DNA of 64,000 bases from positions 930,001 through 994,000 of the forward strand of contig CAWCMK010000004.1 in assembly GCA_963796705.1 (NCBI GenBank), given 5' to 3'. Source of the DNA: VRUE01 sp963796705 (lineage in GTDB: Bacteria > Actinomycetota > Thermoleophilia > Solirubrobacterales > 70-9). The translations under genes were made by a program, and so were the position numbers. The notes beneath the pieces are model-generated. The model made no database searches. It worked only from the letters and a program-made list of their open reading frames with translations, and was not told where the DNA came from. Below are positions 17,570-26,322 of this stretch, piece after piece (the first letter of the stretch is position 1; each line of letters starts with the position of its first letter).

Positions 17570-17962
17570 TCAGTCCTGGCGGAGCGCCGTGTGGCAGACC
17601 GCCTCGACGTTGTTGGTGTCGGGATCGAGGACGAAGGCTCCGTAGTAACCGGGGTGGTAATTCGGTCGAGGACCGGGAGCGCCATTGTCGGTGCCTCCGG
17701 CGGCGAGCGCTGCGGCGTGGAAGGTATCGACCTCCTCGGTTGAGAGGACTCCAAAGGCGACGTGTGCGCCGCTGACCGGGAGGCGGCCACGCTCGGTGAT
17801 CCAGAAGAACGGCTTGGGGCCGTGCTCGGTCTCCTTGCCAAAGCCGGCCCCGTGCCCGTTGAACTCCATCAGCAGACGGATCCCGAGCGGTTCAAGTGCA
17901 GCCTCGTAGAAGGCCTTGCTGACCGCGAGATCGCTGACCTCAAATCCAACATGGTCGAGCAT
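17570..17962 (-). CDS. VOC-superfamily (glyoxalase-like) protein
   Basis: 130 residues with two beta-alpha-beta-beta-beta modules: MLDHVGFEVSDLAVSKAFYE at the start and HVAFGVLSTEEVDTFHAAAL later, ending with GAFVLDPDTNNVEAVCH. The His near the start, the later His and the Glu of NNVEAV are the usual metal ligands. The reaction is unknown. It diverges from the F420-type gene across 31 bases. Confidence 0.88.
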   Translation of the reverse strand: MLDHVGFEVSDLAVSKAFYEAALEPLGIRLLMEFNGHGAGFGKETEHGPKPFFWITERGRLPVSGAHVAFGVLSTEEVDTFHAAALAAGGTDNGAPGPRPNYHPGYYGAFVLDPDTNNVEAVCHTALRQD

Positions 17963-17968
17963 TGTTTG

Positions 17969-17974
17969 AGCCTA
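17969..17974 (-). promoter_or_regulatory. -10-like TAGGCT, leaderless start of VOC gene
   Basis: TAGGCT ends six bases before ATG 17962 on the minus strand. The divergent gene at 17994 has only a weak AAGACT at the same distance. Confidence 0.4.
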
Positions 17975-17993
17975 TCGCTGCAAGACTTAGGCG

Positions 17994-18437
17994 ATGGAGC
18001 CGAGCTTCCACGAACCGAACTGGTTCACGCGGAACGTCTTCAACCCGCTGGTCAACCTGGCGATGCGCCTCGGGATCAGCCTCGCTGGCTCCCGCATCCT
18101 CGAAGTCAGGGGACGCAAGAGTGGCGAGTGGCGGCGAACGCCGGTCAACCTGCTCGTCTTCGAGGGTCAGCGTTATCTGGTTGCACCCCGCGGAGAGACG
18201 CAGTGGGTGCGAAATATGCGCGTCTCGGGCGGCGGGCGACTGGTGCTTGGGCGTCACACCGAGGAGTTCCGGGCGAGCGAGCTTCCAGACGCGGAGCGCC
18301 CACCGCTGCTGCGTGCCTACCTGAAGAAGTGGAGATGGGAGGTCAACCAGTTCTTCGGCGGGGTGGGGCCTGAGGCGCGCGAGGAGGAGCTGCAGCGGAT
18401 CGCGCCCGAGCACCCCGTCTTTCGGATCTCGAGCTGA
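17994..18437 (+). CDS. Deazaflavin (F420)-dependent nitroreductase-family protein
   Basis: 147 residues. The split-barrel Ddn family is recognised by LEVRGRKSGEWRRTPVNLLV, then RYLVAPRGETQWVRNMRV and VSGGGRLVLGRHTEEF. Characterised members use the reduced cofactor F420 to reduce quinones or nitroaromatics. The presence of this gene suggests the organism makes F420. No F420 synthesis gene is in the window. Confidence 0.88.
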   Translation: MEPSFHEPNWFTRNVFNPLVNLAMRLGISLAGSRILEVRGRKSGEWRRTPVNLLVFEGQRYLVAPRGETQWVRNMRVSGGGRLVLGRHTEEFRASELPDAERPPLLRAYLKKWRWEVNQFFGGVGPEAREEELQRIAPEHPVFRISS

Positions 18438-18492
18438 GCGCTCACAGCGGAACGCCGCGAGGGTGCAGGCCGGTTGAAGGATGCGCCACCGC

Positions 18493-18927
18493 TCAGAAGG
18501 CGCCGCTCGTGCCGGCTGCACGCAGCGCCAGAAAGAAGATCACGCCGCAGCTGACGGCCATGATCCCCATCTCCCGGCGGACGATCGCCAGTGCAATCGC
18601 CTCCTGGCCCTCAGGCGACAGTGAGGCCATCTCGATGTCGCGGACCTCGCGCTCGGCAGCGCCCAGCCGGGCGCCCTCCGCGAGGAAGGAGACCAGCAGC
18701 GGCAGGATTCCGTAGAGATAGTGCAGGTTTTCATCAGGTTTGTGGCCCGTGATGAGGAGCAGCGCGCCGAGCAGCGCCTCCAAGACGACGCTGGCCTGTG
18801 CCGCGCGCAGCAGGTACCAGAAGGGGATCGAGGGGCGGTCGCGGTACCAGGCGATGCCACCGATCACCCCGGCGAGGAGGTTGAGGACGATCAGCAGGCA
18901 GCCCACTGCGAGATGCACGGGGGCCAT
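18493..18927 (-). CDS. Small membrane protein of unknown function
   Basis: 144 residues with about four hydrophobic helices (residues 5-27, 38-60, 68-88 and 120-140). A charged segment between the third and fourth helices (GAAEREVRDIEMASLSPEG) faces one side. A strong ribosome site (GGAGG, with a second AGGAG) precedes ATG 18927. It is divergent from the complex I operon and shares its 99-base promoter region. Family not recognised. Confidence 0.65.
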   Translation of the reverse strand: MAPVHLAVGCLLIVLNLLAGVIGGIAWYRDRPSIPFWYLLRAAQASVVLEALLGALLLITGHKPDENLHYLYGILPLLVSFLAEGARLGAAEREVRDIEMASLSPEGQEAIALAIVRREMGIMAVSCGVIFFLALRAAGTSGAF

Positions 18928-19026
18928 CTCCTATTTCCTCCTGGAAGGGTAGGAGTTCCGCTTGCTGATGCGGAAAATCACTATGTAGCAAGTTGTCACA
19001 AGGTGGGTGTATAACGCAGGAAACCA
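18928..19026. promoter_or_regulatory. Divergent regulatory region before the nuo operon
   Basis: This is an AT-richer stretch than its surroundings. TATAAC (19010-19015) is a plausible -10 box for nuoA, placing the start about 5 bases ahead of the AGGA ribosome site. No good -35 is visible at 17 bases. A small dyad TTGTCACAA (18993-19001) lies just upstream and could be a regulator site. Confidence 0.4.
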
Positions 19027-19404
19027 GTGCTGAAGGCCTACCTCCCGATACTCGTCTTCGCCTTCCTCGGCCTTGCCGTCGGTGGCGCTCTCGTGATGCT
19101 CAATCACGTGATCGGGCCCAAGCCTCCCAAGCGTCCGACCGCGGCCTCCGAGCGCCAAGGCGCCCCCTATGAGTCGGGCATCCCGGTCGAGCCGGCCAAG
19201 GATCTGCGCTTCGGGGTCAGCTTTTACCTGGTCGCGATGCTGTTCATCCTCTTTGACATCGAGGTCGTCTTCCTCTATCCGGTCGGGGTCATCCTCAAGG
19301 GCGCCGACTCGGTCTTCGTGCTCGGTGAGCTGATCACCTTCGTCATTTTGCTGATGGTCGCCTTCATCTATGTCTGGCGCAAGGGGGCGCTGAATTGGAG
19401 GTAG
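19027..19404 (+). CDS. nuoA: NADH-quinone oxidoreductase subunit A
   Basis: 125 residues with three membrane helices. The conserved segment YESGIPVEPAKDLRFGVSFY and the acidic FDIEVVFLYP are hallmarks of NuoA, a membrane-arm subunit near the quinone site of complex I. It starts at GTG after AGGA. It is the first gene of a complete nuoA-N operon. Confidence 0.97.
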   Translation: MLKAYLPILVFAFLGLAVGGALVMLNHVIGPKPPKRPTAASERQGAPYESGIPVEPAKDLRFGVSFYLVAMLFILFDIEVVFLYPVGVILKGADSVFVLGELITFVILLMVAFIYVWRKGALNWR

Positions 19405-19415
19405 AGCGGCAAACG

Positions 19416-20066
19416 ATGCGCCAGCGCCAGCTGCGTGCCCGCGACATGCTGCGCGGCGACCTCGAGGGCGAGGAGCTGGAGCGCTACGTCGAGGAGAAGG
19501 TCGTGATGACCAACTTCGAGAAGCTGCTCAACTGGGGACGGGCAAACTCGTGTTTCCCGCTGACCTTCGGCCTTGCCTGCTGCGCCATCGAGGCGCCGAT
19601 CGCGGTCGTCGGCAGCCCCCGATACGACCTCGCGCGTTTCGGAGCCGAGGCGCTGCGTGCCTCTCCCCGGCAGGCCGACCTGATCATCCTCTCGGGGCGA
19701 GTCTCGATCAAAATGGCGCCGGTCGTCCGTCGGCTCTATGACCAGATGCTGGAGCCAAAGTGGGCGATCTCGATGGGTGCCTGCTCCTCGAGTGGCGGCA
19801 TGTTCGCCAATTACGCCGTCGTCCAGGGGGCCGACAAGTTCATGCCGATCGACCTTCACATCCCGGGCTGCCCACCGCGACCCGAGGCGGTTCTCTATGG
19901 CTTCACCAAGCTGCAGCGCAAGATCATGGGCCACCCCGACCCGGGCTGGCGCGCGCGCTACAACGCGCTCGGCACCGAGGAGTGGGCGCGCGGTGGCCCG
20001 CGCAGCGAACCGAGCCCCGAGGCAGCCGCGGCCTACGAGGCGACCCGGGAGCTGGTCCGTGCCTGA
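19416..20066 (+). CDS. nuoB: NADH-quinone oxidoreductase subunit B
   Basis: 216 residues. It holds the last iron-sulfur cluster, N2, next to quinone. Ligands are visible as the CC pair in LACCAIE, GACSSSGGMF, and IPGCPPRPEAVLYG. An N-terminal extension of about 35 charged residues precedes NFEKLLNWGRANS. A TTG at 19395 would add seven residues, but ATG 19416 follows the GGAGG at 19397 and does not overlap nuoA. The tail ends in a charged helix. Confidence 0.95.
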   Translation: MRQRQLRARDMLRGDLEGEELERYVEEKVVMTNFEKLLNWGRANSCFPLTFGLACCAIEAPIAVVGSPRYDLARFGAEALRASPRQADLIILSGRVSIKMAPVVRRLYDQMLEPKWAISMGACSSSGGMFANYAVVQGADKFMPIDLHIPGCPPRPEAVLYGFTKLQRKIMGHPDPGWRARYNALGTEEWARGGPRSEPSPEAAAAYEATRELVRA

Positions 20067-20637
20067 CGCTCCCGGGCTGGAGCTGATCCGGGGGGAGATC
20101 GAGCAGGACCACCCCGGGGCGGTGCTGGATACCAGCTTTGATCGCGGCCAGCCGGCACTGATAGTCGATCCCGGCGAGATCCTCGCGGTGCTCGCCTGGC
20201 TGCGTGACGCGCCGGGGCAGGGCTACCGCTTCCTCTCCTCGCTTCACGCGGCCGACTACCTGCCCGCCGAGCCGCGCTTCGGGGTGCACTACGAGCTCCT
20301 GAACCGCGACCGCGTTGAGCGGCTCAGGGTGAAGGCAATGCTGGACGATCCGTCTGCGACTGGTGCAGGGGGCCAATCGTCGGTGGGCGAACCCAAACCC
20401 CATCTCGAGCAGCCGCGATCGCAGCTTCCGACGATTGATTCGTGCGTGTCCCTCTTTCCGACGGCCGAGTTTCAGGAGCGCGAAGTCTTCGACTTCTTCG
20501 GGATCCTCTTCAAAGGCCACCCGAACCTGACCCGCATCCTGATGCCCGACGATTACGTCGGCTGGCCCCAGCGCCGCGACTTCCCTGTTGGTGGAGAGCC
20601 CGTGACCTTCACCTACAACGAGAAGAACTATGGCTGA
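20059..20637 (+). CDS. nuoC: NADH-quinone oxidoreductase subunit C
   Basis: 192 residues from GTG 20059, overlapping the nuoB stop by eight bases. The 30-kDa subunit core is seen in HAADYLPAEPRFGVHYELL and the signature LFPTAEFQEREVFDFFGI, with the C-terminal GWPQRRDFPVGGEP. Between the strand ending VKAML and SLFPTAEF lies a low-complexity insert of about 25 residues (residues 98-125) that standard NuoC lacks. Its DNA holds a 10-bp inverted repeat. The frame is kept, so the subunit is probably functional. Confidence 0.93.
   Translation: MPDAPGLELIRGEIEQDHPGAVLDTSFDRGQPALIVDPGEILAVLAWLRDAPGQGYRFLSSLHAADYLPAEPRFGVHYELLNRDRVERLRVKAMLDDPSATGAGGQSSVGEPKPHLEQPRSQLPTIDSCVSLFPTAEFQEREVFDFFGILFKGHPNLTRILMPDDYVGWPQRRDFPVGGEPVTFTYNEKNYG
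20374..20437. repeat. 10-bp inverted repeat inside the NuoC insert
   Basis: CAATCGTCGG (20374-20383) and its exact complement CCGACGATTG (20428-20437) are separated by 44 bases and lie within the extra NuoC segment. This could be a trace of a small palindromic insertion or chance. Confidence 0.4.
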
Positions 20638-21826
20638 GCCGGGATCGGGCGGGGACCGCGCAACCGAGGTGATGACGGTCAATATCGGGCCGCACCATCC
20701 GGCGACGCACGGTGTTCTGCGCCTCGTCGTCGAGCTTGAGGGAGAGGTCGTAAGGGAGCTGCGCCCGGTGATCGGCTACGTCCACACGGGCATCGAAAAG
20801 TCCTGCGAGGACAAGAGCTATTGGAAGGTCATCCCCTTCGTGGAGCGGATGGACTATGTCTCCTACTTCTTTCAGATGGAGGCCTACTGTGGTGCGGTGG
20901 AGCGGCTCGTCGGCCTCGAGATCCCGCCGCGCGCCAAGTACCTGCGGACGATCTTCCTCGAGCTCAACCGGATCCACTCCCACCTCGTCTGGCTGGGGAC
21001 CACCGCCCTTGACCTCGGAGCGGTCTCGATGCTCTGGTATTGCTTCCGCGAGCGCGACAAGATCCTCGACCTATTCGAGCTGGCAGCCGGACAGCGGATG
21101 CACACCCGCTATTTCCAGGTTGGCGGGGTGATCGAGGACATCCCGCTCGGCTTCGAGGAGAAGTGCCGCGCCTTCGTCGAGGAAATGCCGACCCGGGTCG
21201 GTCAGTACCAGGCACTTCTCGACCGCAACGAGGTCTTCCTCTCGCGAACCAAGGGTGTCGGCATCGTCCCGCGCGAGCGGCTGCTCGAGCTGGGCGTCAC
21301 CGGCCCGCTGCTGCGGGCAGCGGGCGAGCCCTGGGACCTGCGCAAGGCGTTCGACTACCTCGCCTACCCCGAGATGGACTTCAAGATCCCGATCGGCACG
21401 GTCGGCGACAACTACGACCGCTACCGGGTCCGGGTCGCGGAGATGGTCGAGTCGACGCGGATCATCGGCCAGGCCCTCGAGGCGCTACCCGAAGGGCCGT
21501 TCATCGCCGAGGACCGCAAGTACGTGCTGCCGCCGCGCTCGGAGCTGCCAACCTCGATGGAGGCCCTGATTCACCACTTCAAGCTGGTCACCGAGGGCTA
21601 CCGGGTGCCGCCGGGCGAGATCTACTACGCGATCGAGAGCCCGCGCGGGGAGCTCGGCTGCTTCGTTCTCGCCGACGGCTCCGCGAAGCCGGCCCGCGTC
21701 CACTTTCGCGACGCGTCCTTCGTCAACCTGCAGGCCTTCCGCGACATGGCGCTCGATAGCTACATCGCCGACATGATCTGCAGCCTCGGAATGCTCGATC
21801 CGATCCTCGGGGGCGTTGACCGGTGA
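20630..21826 (+). CDS. nuoD: NADH-quinone oxidoreductase subunit D
   Basis: 398 residues, normal length. The 49-kDa subunit forms the quinone pocket with NuoB. Motifs are GPHHPATHGVLRL, then VHTGIEKSCEDKSYWK, FVERMDYVSYF, and the C-terminal conserved DPILGGVDR. The start overlaps the end of nuoC by eight bases. Confidence 0.97.
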   Translation: MAEPGSGGDRATEVMTVNIGPHHPATHGVLRLVVELEGEVVRELRPVIGYVHTGIEKSCEDKSYWKVIPFVERMDYVSYFFQMEAYCGAVERLVGLEIPPRAKYLRTIFLELNRIHSHLVWLGTTALDLGAVSMLWYCFRERDKILDLFELAAGQRMHTRYFQVGGVIEDIPLGFEEKCRAFVEEMPTRVGQYQALLDRNEVFLSRTKGVGIVPRERLLELGVTGPLLRAAGEPWDLRKAFDYLAYPEMDFKIPIGTVGDNYDRYRVRVAEMVESTRIIGQALEALPEGPFIAEDRKYVLPPRSELPTSMEALIHHFKLVTEGYRVPPGEIYYAIESPRGELGCFVLADGSAKPARVHFRDASFVNLQAFRDMALDSYIADMICSLGMLDPILGGVDR

Positions 21827-21842
21827 GAGATGAGGCGACGTC

Positions 21843-22484
21843 GTGAGCCCGGTCGACGGCCCCGGCATCATCAACCCGAACCTCCCGGTCGATGAGGCGC
21901 TGAGCTCGGGGCGGGTCCCGGACCGCAGCCCGCAGGCAATCCCAGAGCTGCACGAGGTCGGCTGCCCGCCCGAGCTGCGCGGCCGTATCGAGGAGCTGAT
22001 GGGGCGCTACCCGGACCGCAAATCGGCCTCGATACCGGTGCTCTGGGCGGTGCAGCGGCGCTACGGCTGGTGCACCCCCGAGGGAATTCGCCAGGCCGCC
22101 GCGGTGATGCGCGTCACCCCGGCCTATCTGCAGTCGGTCGCCAGCTTCTACGACCTCCTGCACACCCAACCGGTCAGCAAACACAAGGTTGCCGTCTGCA
22201 CCAACATCAGCTGCTGGATGCGGGGCGCCGACGGACTGCTGGACGCTTTCCGGGCGGCGGCGGAGGGTCAGGAGGACGTCTTCGTGACCGGCTTCGAGTG
22301 CCTCGGTGCCTGCGACATCGCGCCAATGGCCTCGATCGACGAGCGCTACTTCGGTCCGCTGGAGGCGGCCGAGGCGAGGACTGCGATCGAGCAGCTGGGG
22401 GCCGGGGACGAGGTGCTGCCTGGAAAGGCGCTGGAGAGGCGGGGCCTCGCCGGAGATGCCCCGGCCGCGGGAGCAGCGGGCTGA
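21843..22484 (+). CDS. nuoE: NADH-quinone oxidoreductase subunit E
   Basis: 213 residues, somewhat longer than usual, from GTG with GAGG seven bases before it. It is a thioredoxin-like 2Fe-2S protein of the NADH-dehydrogenase module. The ligands are CTNISC and FECLGACD. About 45 extra residues at the N-terminus (Pro/Ser-rich) and an Ala/Gly tail are likely disordered. Confidence 0.95.
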   Translation: MSPVDGPGIINPNLPVDEALSSGRVPDRSPQAIPELHEVGCPPELRGRIEELMGRYPDRKSASIPVLWAVQRRYGWCTPEGIRQAAAVMRVTPAYLQSVASFYDLLHTQPVSKHKVAVCTNISCWMRGADGLLDAFRAAAEGQEDVFVTGFECLGACDIAPMASIDERYFGPLEAAEARTAIEQLGAGDEVLPGKALERRGLAGDAPAAGAAG

Positions 22485-23815
22485 TGGCACACGAGCTGGA
22501 GACACGCGTCCTTCTCGAGCACGCCGAGGACCCCGGATTGCGCACGCTCGAGGGCTACCGGGGTTACGGCGGCTACGCAACGCTGGAGAAGGCATATCGC
22601 GAGATGGAAGCCGATGAGATCCTCAAGGAGCTCGAAGACTCCGGCCTGCGGGGCCGCGGGGGCGCCGGCTTCTCGATGGGCAAAAAGGCCTCCTTCCTGC
22701 CGCGCGGGGAGATGGACAAGTACCTCTGTTGTAACGCCGATGAGTCAGAGCCAGGCGCCTTCAAGGACCGCGAGCTGATGCAGCGCAACCCGCACCAGCT
22801 GATCGAGGGAATCGCGATCGCCGCGCGCGCCGCCGAAACCGGCCGCGCCTTCATCTTCATTCGCGGCGAGTACGACTCGCAGGCAGATATCCTCGACGCC
22901 GCGGTTGCCGAAGCCTACGAGGCGGGACTGCTCGGCAAGGACATCCTCGGTACCAGATGCGGAGTCGAGCTCGTCGTGCATCGGGGCGCCGGCGCCTACA
23001 TCTGCGGCGAGGAGACCGCCCTGCTCGACGCACTCGAGGGCAAGCGCGGCAATCCGCGGCTAAAGCCGCCGTTCCCGGCGATAGAGGGTCTCTACGGCGG
23101 ACCGACCCTGATCAACAACGTCGAGACGCTCTCAAACGTCCCCAGGATCGTCGCCCACGGGGCCGAGTGGTTCCGGGGCTACGGCACCGAGCAATCGCCC
23201 GGCACGAAGGTCGTCTCCGTCTCGGGCTGCGTGCGGCGCCCCGGCAACTACGAGGTCGAGCTCGGGATCCCGACCCGCGAGCTGATCTACGATCTCGCCG
23301 GCGGCCCACCGGAGGGCCGTGAGGTGAAGGCCTTCTATCCAGGCGGCTCCTCCTCCCCGGTCCTCACTGCCAAGGAGGGGCTCGATCTGCCCTACAGCTT
23401 CGAGGCGATGGCCGAGGCCGGATCGATGCTCGGCTCAGGGTCGGTGATCGTCGCCGACGACAACGTCTCGATCCCGCTCATGGCGCTGCGCACGGCGCGC
23501 TTCTATCACCATGAGTCCTGCGGCAAGTGCACCCCCTGTCGCGAGGGAACCAACTGGACGGTGAAGATGCTGGAACGGGTGGTGCGCGGCGAGGCGACCC
23601 CGATCGACCTCGACATCGTCGCCTCGGTACAGGAGAACATCATCGGCCACTGCCTCTGTGTGCTCGGCGATTCGATGGCGATGCCGGTCGGGGCGATGGT
23701 TCGCAAGTTTCGCGACGAGTTCGAGCGGGTGATGGCCGAGGCAGGCGAAGCGCAGCCCCTCGACCCGCATGTCGTCGTGCAAGCGGCGCCTGCGGTCCTC
23801 GGAGCGTCGACGTGA
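22484..23815 (+). CDS. nuoF: NADH-quinone oxidoreductase subunit F
   Basis: 443 residues. It binds NADH and FMN and oxidises NADH. Visible are GRGGAGFSMGKKASFLP (NADH/FMN loop), CNADESEPGAFKDR, GAGAYICGEETALLDALEG, and the N3 cluster ligands ESCGKCTPCREGT with the later GHCLC. The ATG shares a base with the nuoE stop (TGATG). A longer frame to 22070 is out-of-frame overlap with nuoE. Confidence 0.97.
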   Translation: MAHELETRVLLEHAEDPGLRTLEGYRGYGGYATLEKAYREMEADEILKELEDSGLRGRGGAGFSMGKKASFLPRGEMDKYLCCNADESEPGAFKDRELMQRNPHQLIEGIAIAARAAETGRAFIFIRGEYDSQADILDAAVAEAYEAGLLGKDILGTRCGVELVVHRGAGAYICGEETALLDALEGKRGNPRLKPPFPAIEGLYGGPTLINNVETLSNVPRIVAHGAEWFRGYGTEQSPGTKVVSVSGCVRRPGNYEVELGIPTRELIYDLAGGPPEGREVKAFYPGGSSSPVLTAKEGLDLPYSFEAMAEAGSMLGSGSVIVADDNVSIPLMALRTARFYHHESCGKCTPCREGTNWTVKMLERVVRGEATPIDLDIVASVQENIIGHCLCVLGDSMAMPVGAMVRKFRDEFERVMAEAGEAQPLDPHVVVQAAPAVLGAST

Positions 23816-26322
23816 GCGATGACGCGAAGCAGGTGACGCTGATCATCGACGGCCGCGAGGTGCAGGCCAGCGAGGGCGAAATGCTCCACGACGCCGCCAA
23901 GCAGGGCGACGTCGAGATCCCCGTCTTCTGCTATGAGCCGAAGCTCGGCGCCCCGGTGGGCGCCTGCCGCATGTGCCTGGTCGAGATCGAGGGGATCCCA
24001 AAATTGCAGACCTCCTGCTCGACGCCGGTGCGCGACGGGATGGTCGTCCACACGAGGACCGATCAGGTCAGGGAGGCCCAGAACGCCGTCGTCGAGTTCC
24101 TGCTCGTCAACCACCCACTCGACTGCCCGGTCTGCGACAAAGGCGGCGAATGCCCGCTTCAGGACATCACGATGGGCTGGGGAGCCGGCCGCAGTCGGAT
24201 GATCGACCAAAAGCGCCACTTCGAGAAGCCGATCGAGCTCTCGCCGCTGGTGGCGATCGACCGCGAGCGCTGCATCCTTTGCTACCGCTGCGTGCGCTTC
24301 AGTCAGGAGGTCGCCGAGGATGAGCAGCTGCAGCTGCTCGAGCGGGGCGATCGGACCTTTGTCGGAACATTCGATGAGCGCCCATACGTCGCACCCTTCC
24401 ACGGCAACATCACGGACCTCTGCCCCGTCGGAGCCCTGACCTCCTACACCTACCGGTTCCGGGCCCGGCCCTGGGACATCGAGCAGGCCGGCTCCGTCTG
24501 CACGCTCTGCCCGAGCCAGTGCAACCTCAGCTTCACGATCCGCGACGAGCAGGTGAAGCGGGTCGTCGCCCGCGATAACCCGGAGGTCGACGATGGCTGG
24601 CTCTGTGACCGCGGCCGCTACGGCTTCGAGATGTTCACCGCCAAGGAGCGTGTCACCGAGCCCCGCCTGAAAGGGGTCGGGGTTACCGAATGGCGAACGG
24701 CACTTGAGAAGGTCGCGGCCGGCCTCCGGGCCGCCGGAAAGGGAAAGGTCGCGGCAATCGTCGGTGATGCCTCCAACGAGGAGGGCTACCTGATCCAGCG
24801 CATTCTCCGCGAGGCGCTGGAGTCGGGCATCGTCGAGTCGCGGGCGAGCTTCGGGACCGACCGCAGCACCCGGATCGAACTCGAGCAGCCTAACGTCGCC
24901 GCCCGGGTGCGCGACATCGACGGGGCCGACGCGATCCTGCTGCTTGGGGCCGACCCCCTGAATCAGTCGCCGATTCTTGACCTGAGGATCCGCAAGGCGA
25001 TCCGGCGCAACGGCGCGAAGCTCCTCGTAGCGACGGATAGACCCACCTCCCTCGACGGTGGCGCCGCGGCAGTCGCCCGCTACGTCCCCGGTACCGCTGC
25101 AAACCTTCTGGCGGATCTCACCGCCTGCATCGCTGACGAGCAGCCGGAGAATCACTCCGGCGCCGACCCCGCCGACGTCAAGGCGTTCGCGGAGACCCTC
25201 AGCGCTGCCGGAAATGTGGTGGTTATTTGGGGGGAGTCGATCGCCTGGAACATTGAGGGCGGCCGGCGCCTGTGCGATCTCGCCGCTGCGCTGGGCATGG
25301 CAGAGAAGGTTGGCTCGGGATTGCTGGAGGTCCCAGCGTTTGCCAATGCTCGCGGTCTGCGTGAGGTCGGCTGCCTCCCCGACGCCGGGCCGGGAATCTC
25401 CGCCCTTTCTCCGGCAGCGATGCATTTCAGCGACTGGCAGACCCTGACCGTTCCGAGGGGCATCGAGTCCGGCGAGATCGAGGCGCTGATCCTCTTCGGT
25501 GTCGACCCGATCCGCGACTTCCCCGACTCGGCGGCATGGAGGACCGCGCTAACCGCGGTGAACCACCTGGTCGTCTTCTCCATTTTCGAAAACCCGACGA
25601 CCGCGATGGCCGATGTCGTCCTCCCGCTGGAGACGTACGCCGAGAAAGACGGCACGGTCACCCACCCCGATGGCCGCCTGCAGAGGGTGCGACCCTCCGC
25701 CCCGCGCCCCGGCGACATCCGCCCGAACTGGGGGGTTCTCGCCGAGCTCTCGCTGCTGCTCGGGCACGACACTGGGATTGACTCCCAGCCCTCCGCGTTC
25801 GCCGCGGTGACCGGGGCAGTCCCCTTCTACGATGGGATCACCGACGCCGAGATCGGTGGTCGCGGAGTTCGCTGGCAGGATCGGCAGGCGGCTTCTGCGT
25901 TTCCGCAACCGCCGAAGGCTCAGCAGCGGGAGCCGATCGCGGAGGGCGGATCCGAGGCCGGGAGGGGGACGGTCAACTGGTCTGAGTTCGAGAGCGAAGG
26001 TCGGAGCGGCGATCTGGAGATCTACACATACCGCGATCTCTGGACCGGCCCGATCACCGAGCTCAACCCACCGCTTCGCTTCCTTGAGCCCGAGCAGCAC
26101 CTCGAGATCTCGCTCGAAGATGCCGAGAGGCTGAGCCTCTCAAGCGGTGACGAGGTGGAGGTCACTCAGAACGGAACCTCCCTGCGAGCCAGGGTCCGCG
26201 TCAAGGAGCGAATGCGCGGGGGGTACGGCTTCATGCTTGCCGGAACCTCCCTGGAAAACGCGAACCAGCTGATCGACCCCCTCGGAAGCCCGCTGGTCAA
26301 AGTGAAAAAGGTCTCCCGGTGA
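23812..26322 (+). CDS. nuoG: NADH-quinone oxidoreductase subunit G
   Basis: 836 residues from GTG overlapping the nuoF stop by four bases. N-terminal ferredoxin-like domain: 2Fe-2S ligands in GACRMCLVEIEG, the His/Cys cluster N5 (NHPLDCPVCDKGGEC), and a 4Fe-4S site CILCYRCVRF. A further CxxCxxxC motif (CTLCPSQC) with Cys in GWLCDRGR matches the extra cluster N7 found only in some bacteria. The remainder is a molybdopterin-oxidoreductase-like domain without cofactor function, ending in a DMSO-reductase-type beta barrel. Confidence 0.95.
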   Translation: MSDDAKQVTLIIDGREVQASEGEMLHDAAKQGDVEIPVFCYEPKLGAPVGACRMCLVEIEGIPKLQTSCSTPVRDGMVVHTRTDQVREAQNAVVEFLLVNHPLDCPVCDKGGECPLQDITMGWGAGRSRMIDQKRHFEKPIELSPLVAIDRERCILCYRCVRFSQEVAEDEQLQLLERGDRTFVGTFDERPYVAPFHGNITDLCPVGALTSYTYRFRARPWDIEQAGSVCTLCPSQCNLSFTIRDEQVKRVVARDNPEVDDGWLCDRGRYGFEMFTAKERVTEPRLKGVGVTEWRTALEKVAAGLRAAGKGKVAAIVGDASNEEGYLIQRILREALESGIVESRASFGTDRSTRIELEQPNVAARVRDIDGADAILLLGADPLNQSPILDLRIRKAIRRNGAKLLVATDRPTSLDGGAAAVARYVPGTAANLLADLTACIADEQPENHSGADPADVKAFAETLSAAGNVVVIWGESIAWNIEGGRRLCDLAAALGMAEKVGSGLLEVPAFANARGLREVGCLPDAGPGISALSPAAMHFSDWQTLTVPRGIESGEIEALILFGVDPIRDFPDSAAWRTALTAVNHLVVFSIFENPTTAMADVVLPLETYAEKDGTVTHPDGRLQRVRPSAPRPGDIRPNWGVLAELSLLLGHDTGIDSQPSAFAAVTGAVPFYDGITDAEIGGRGVRWQDRQAASAFPQPPKAQQREPIAEGGSEAGRGTVNWSEFESEGRSGDLEIYTYRDLWTGPITELNPPLRFLEPEQHLEISLEDAERLSLSSGDEVEVTQNGTSLRARVRVKERMRGGYGFMLAGTSLENANQLIDPLGSPLVKVKKVSR

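Noticed and set aside
23506..25425. 639-residue minus-strand frame opposite nuoG
   Set aside because: It is a shadow of conserved nuoF/nuoG codons. Such frames occur opposite many long genes in this GC-rich DNA.
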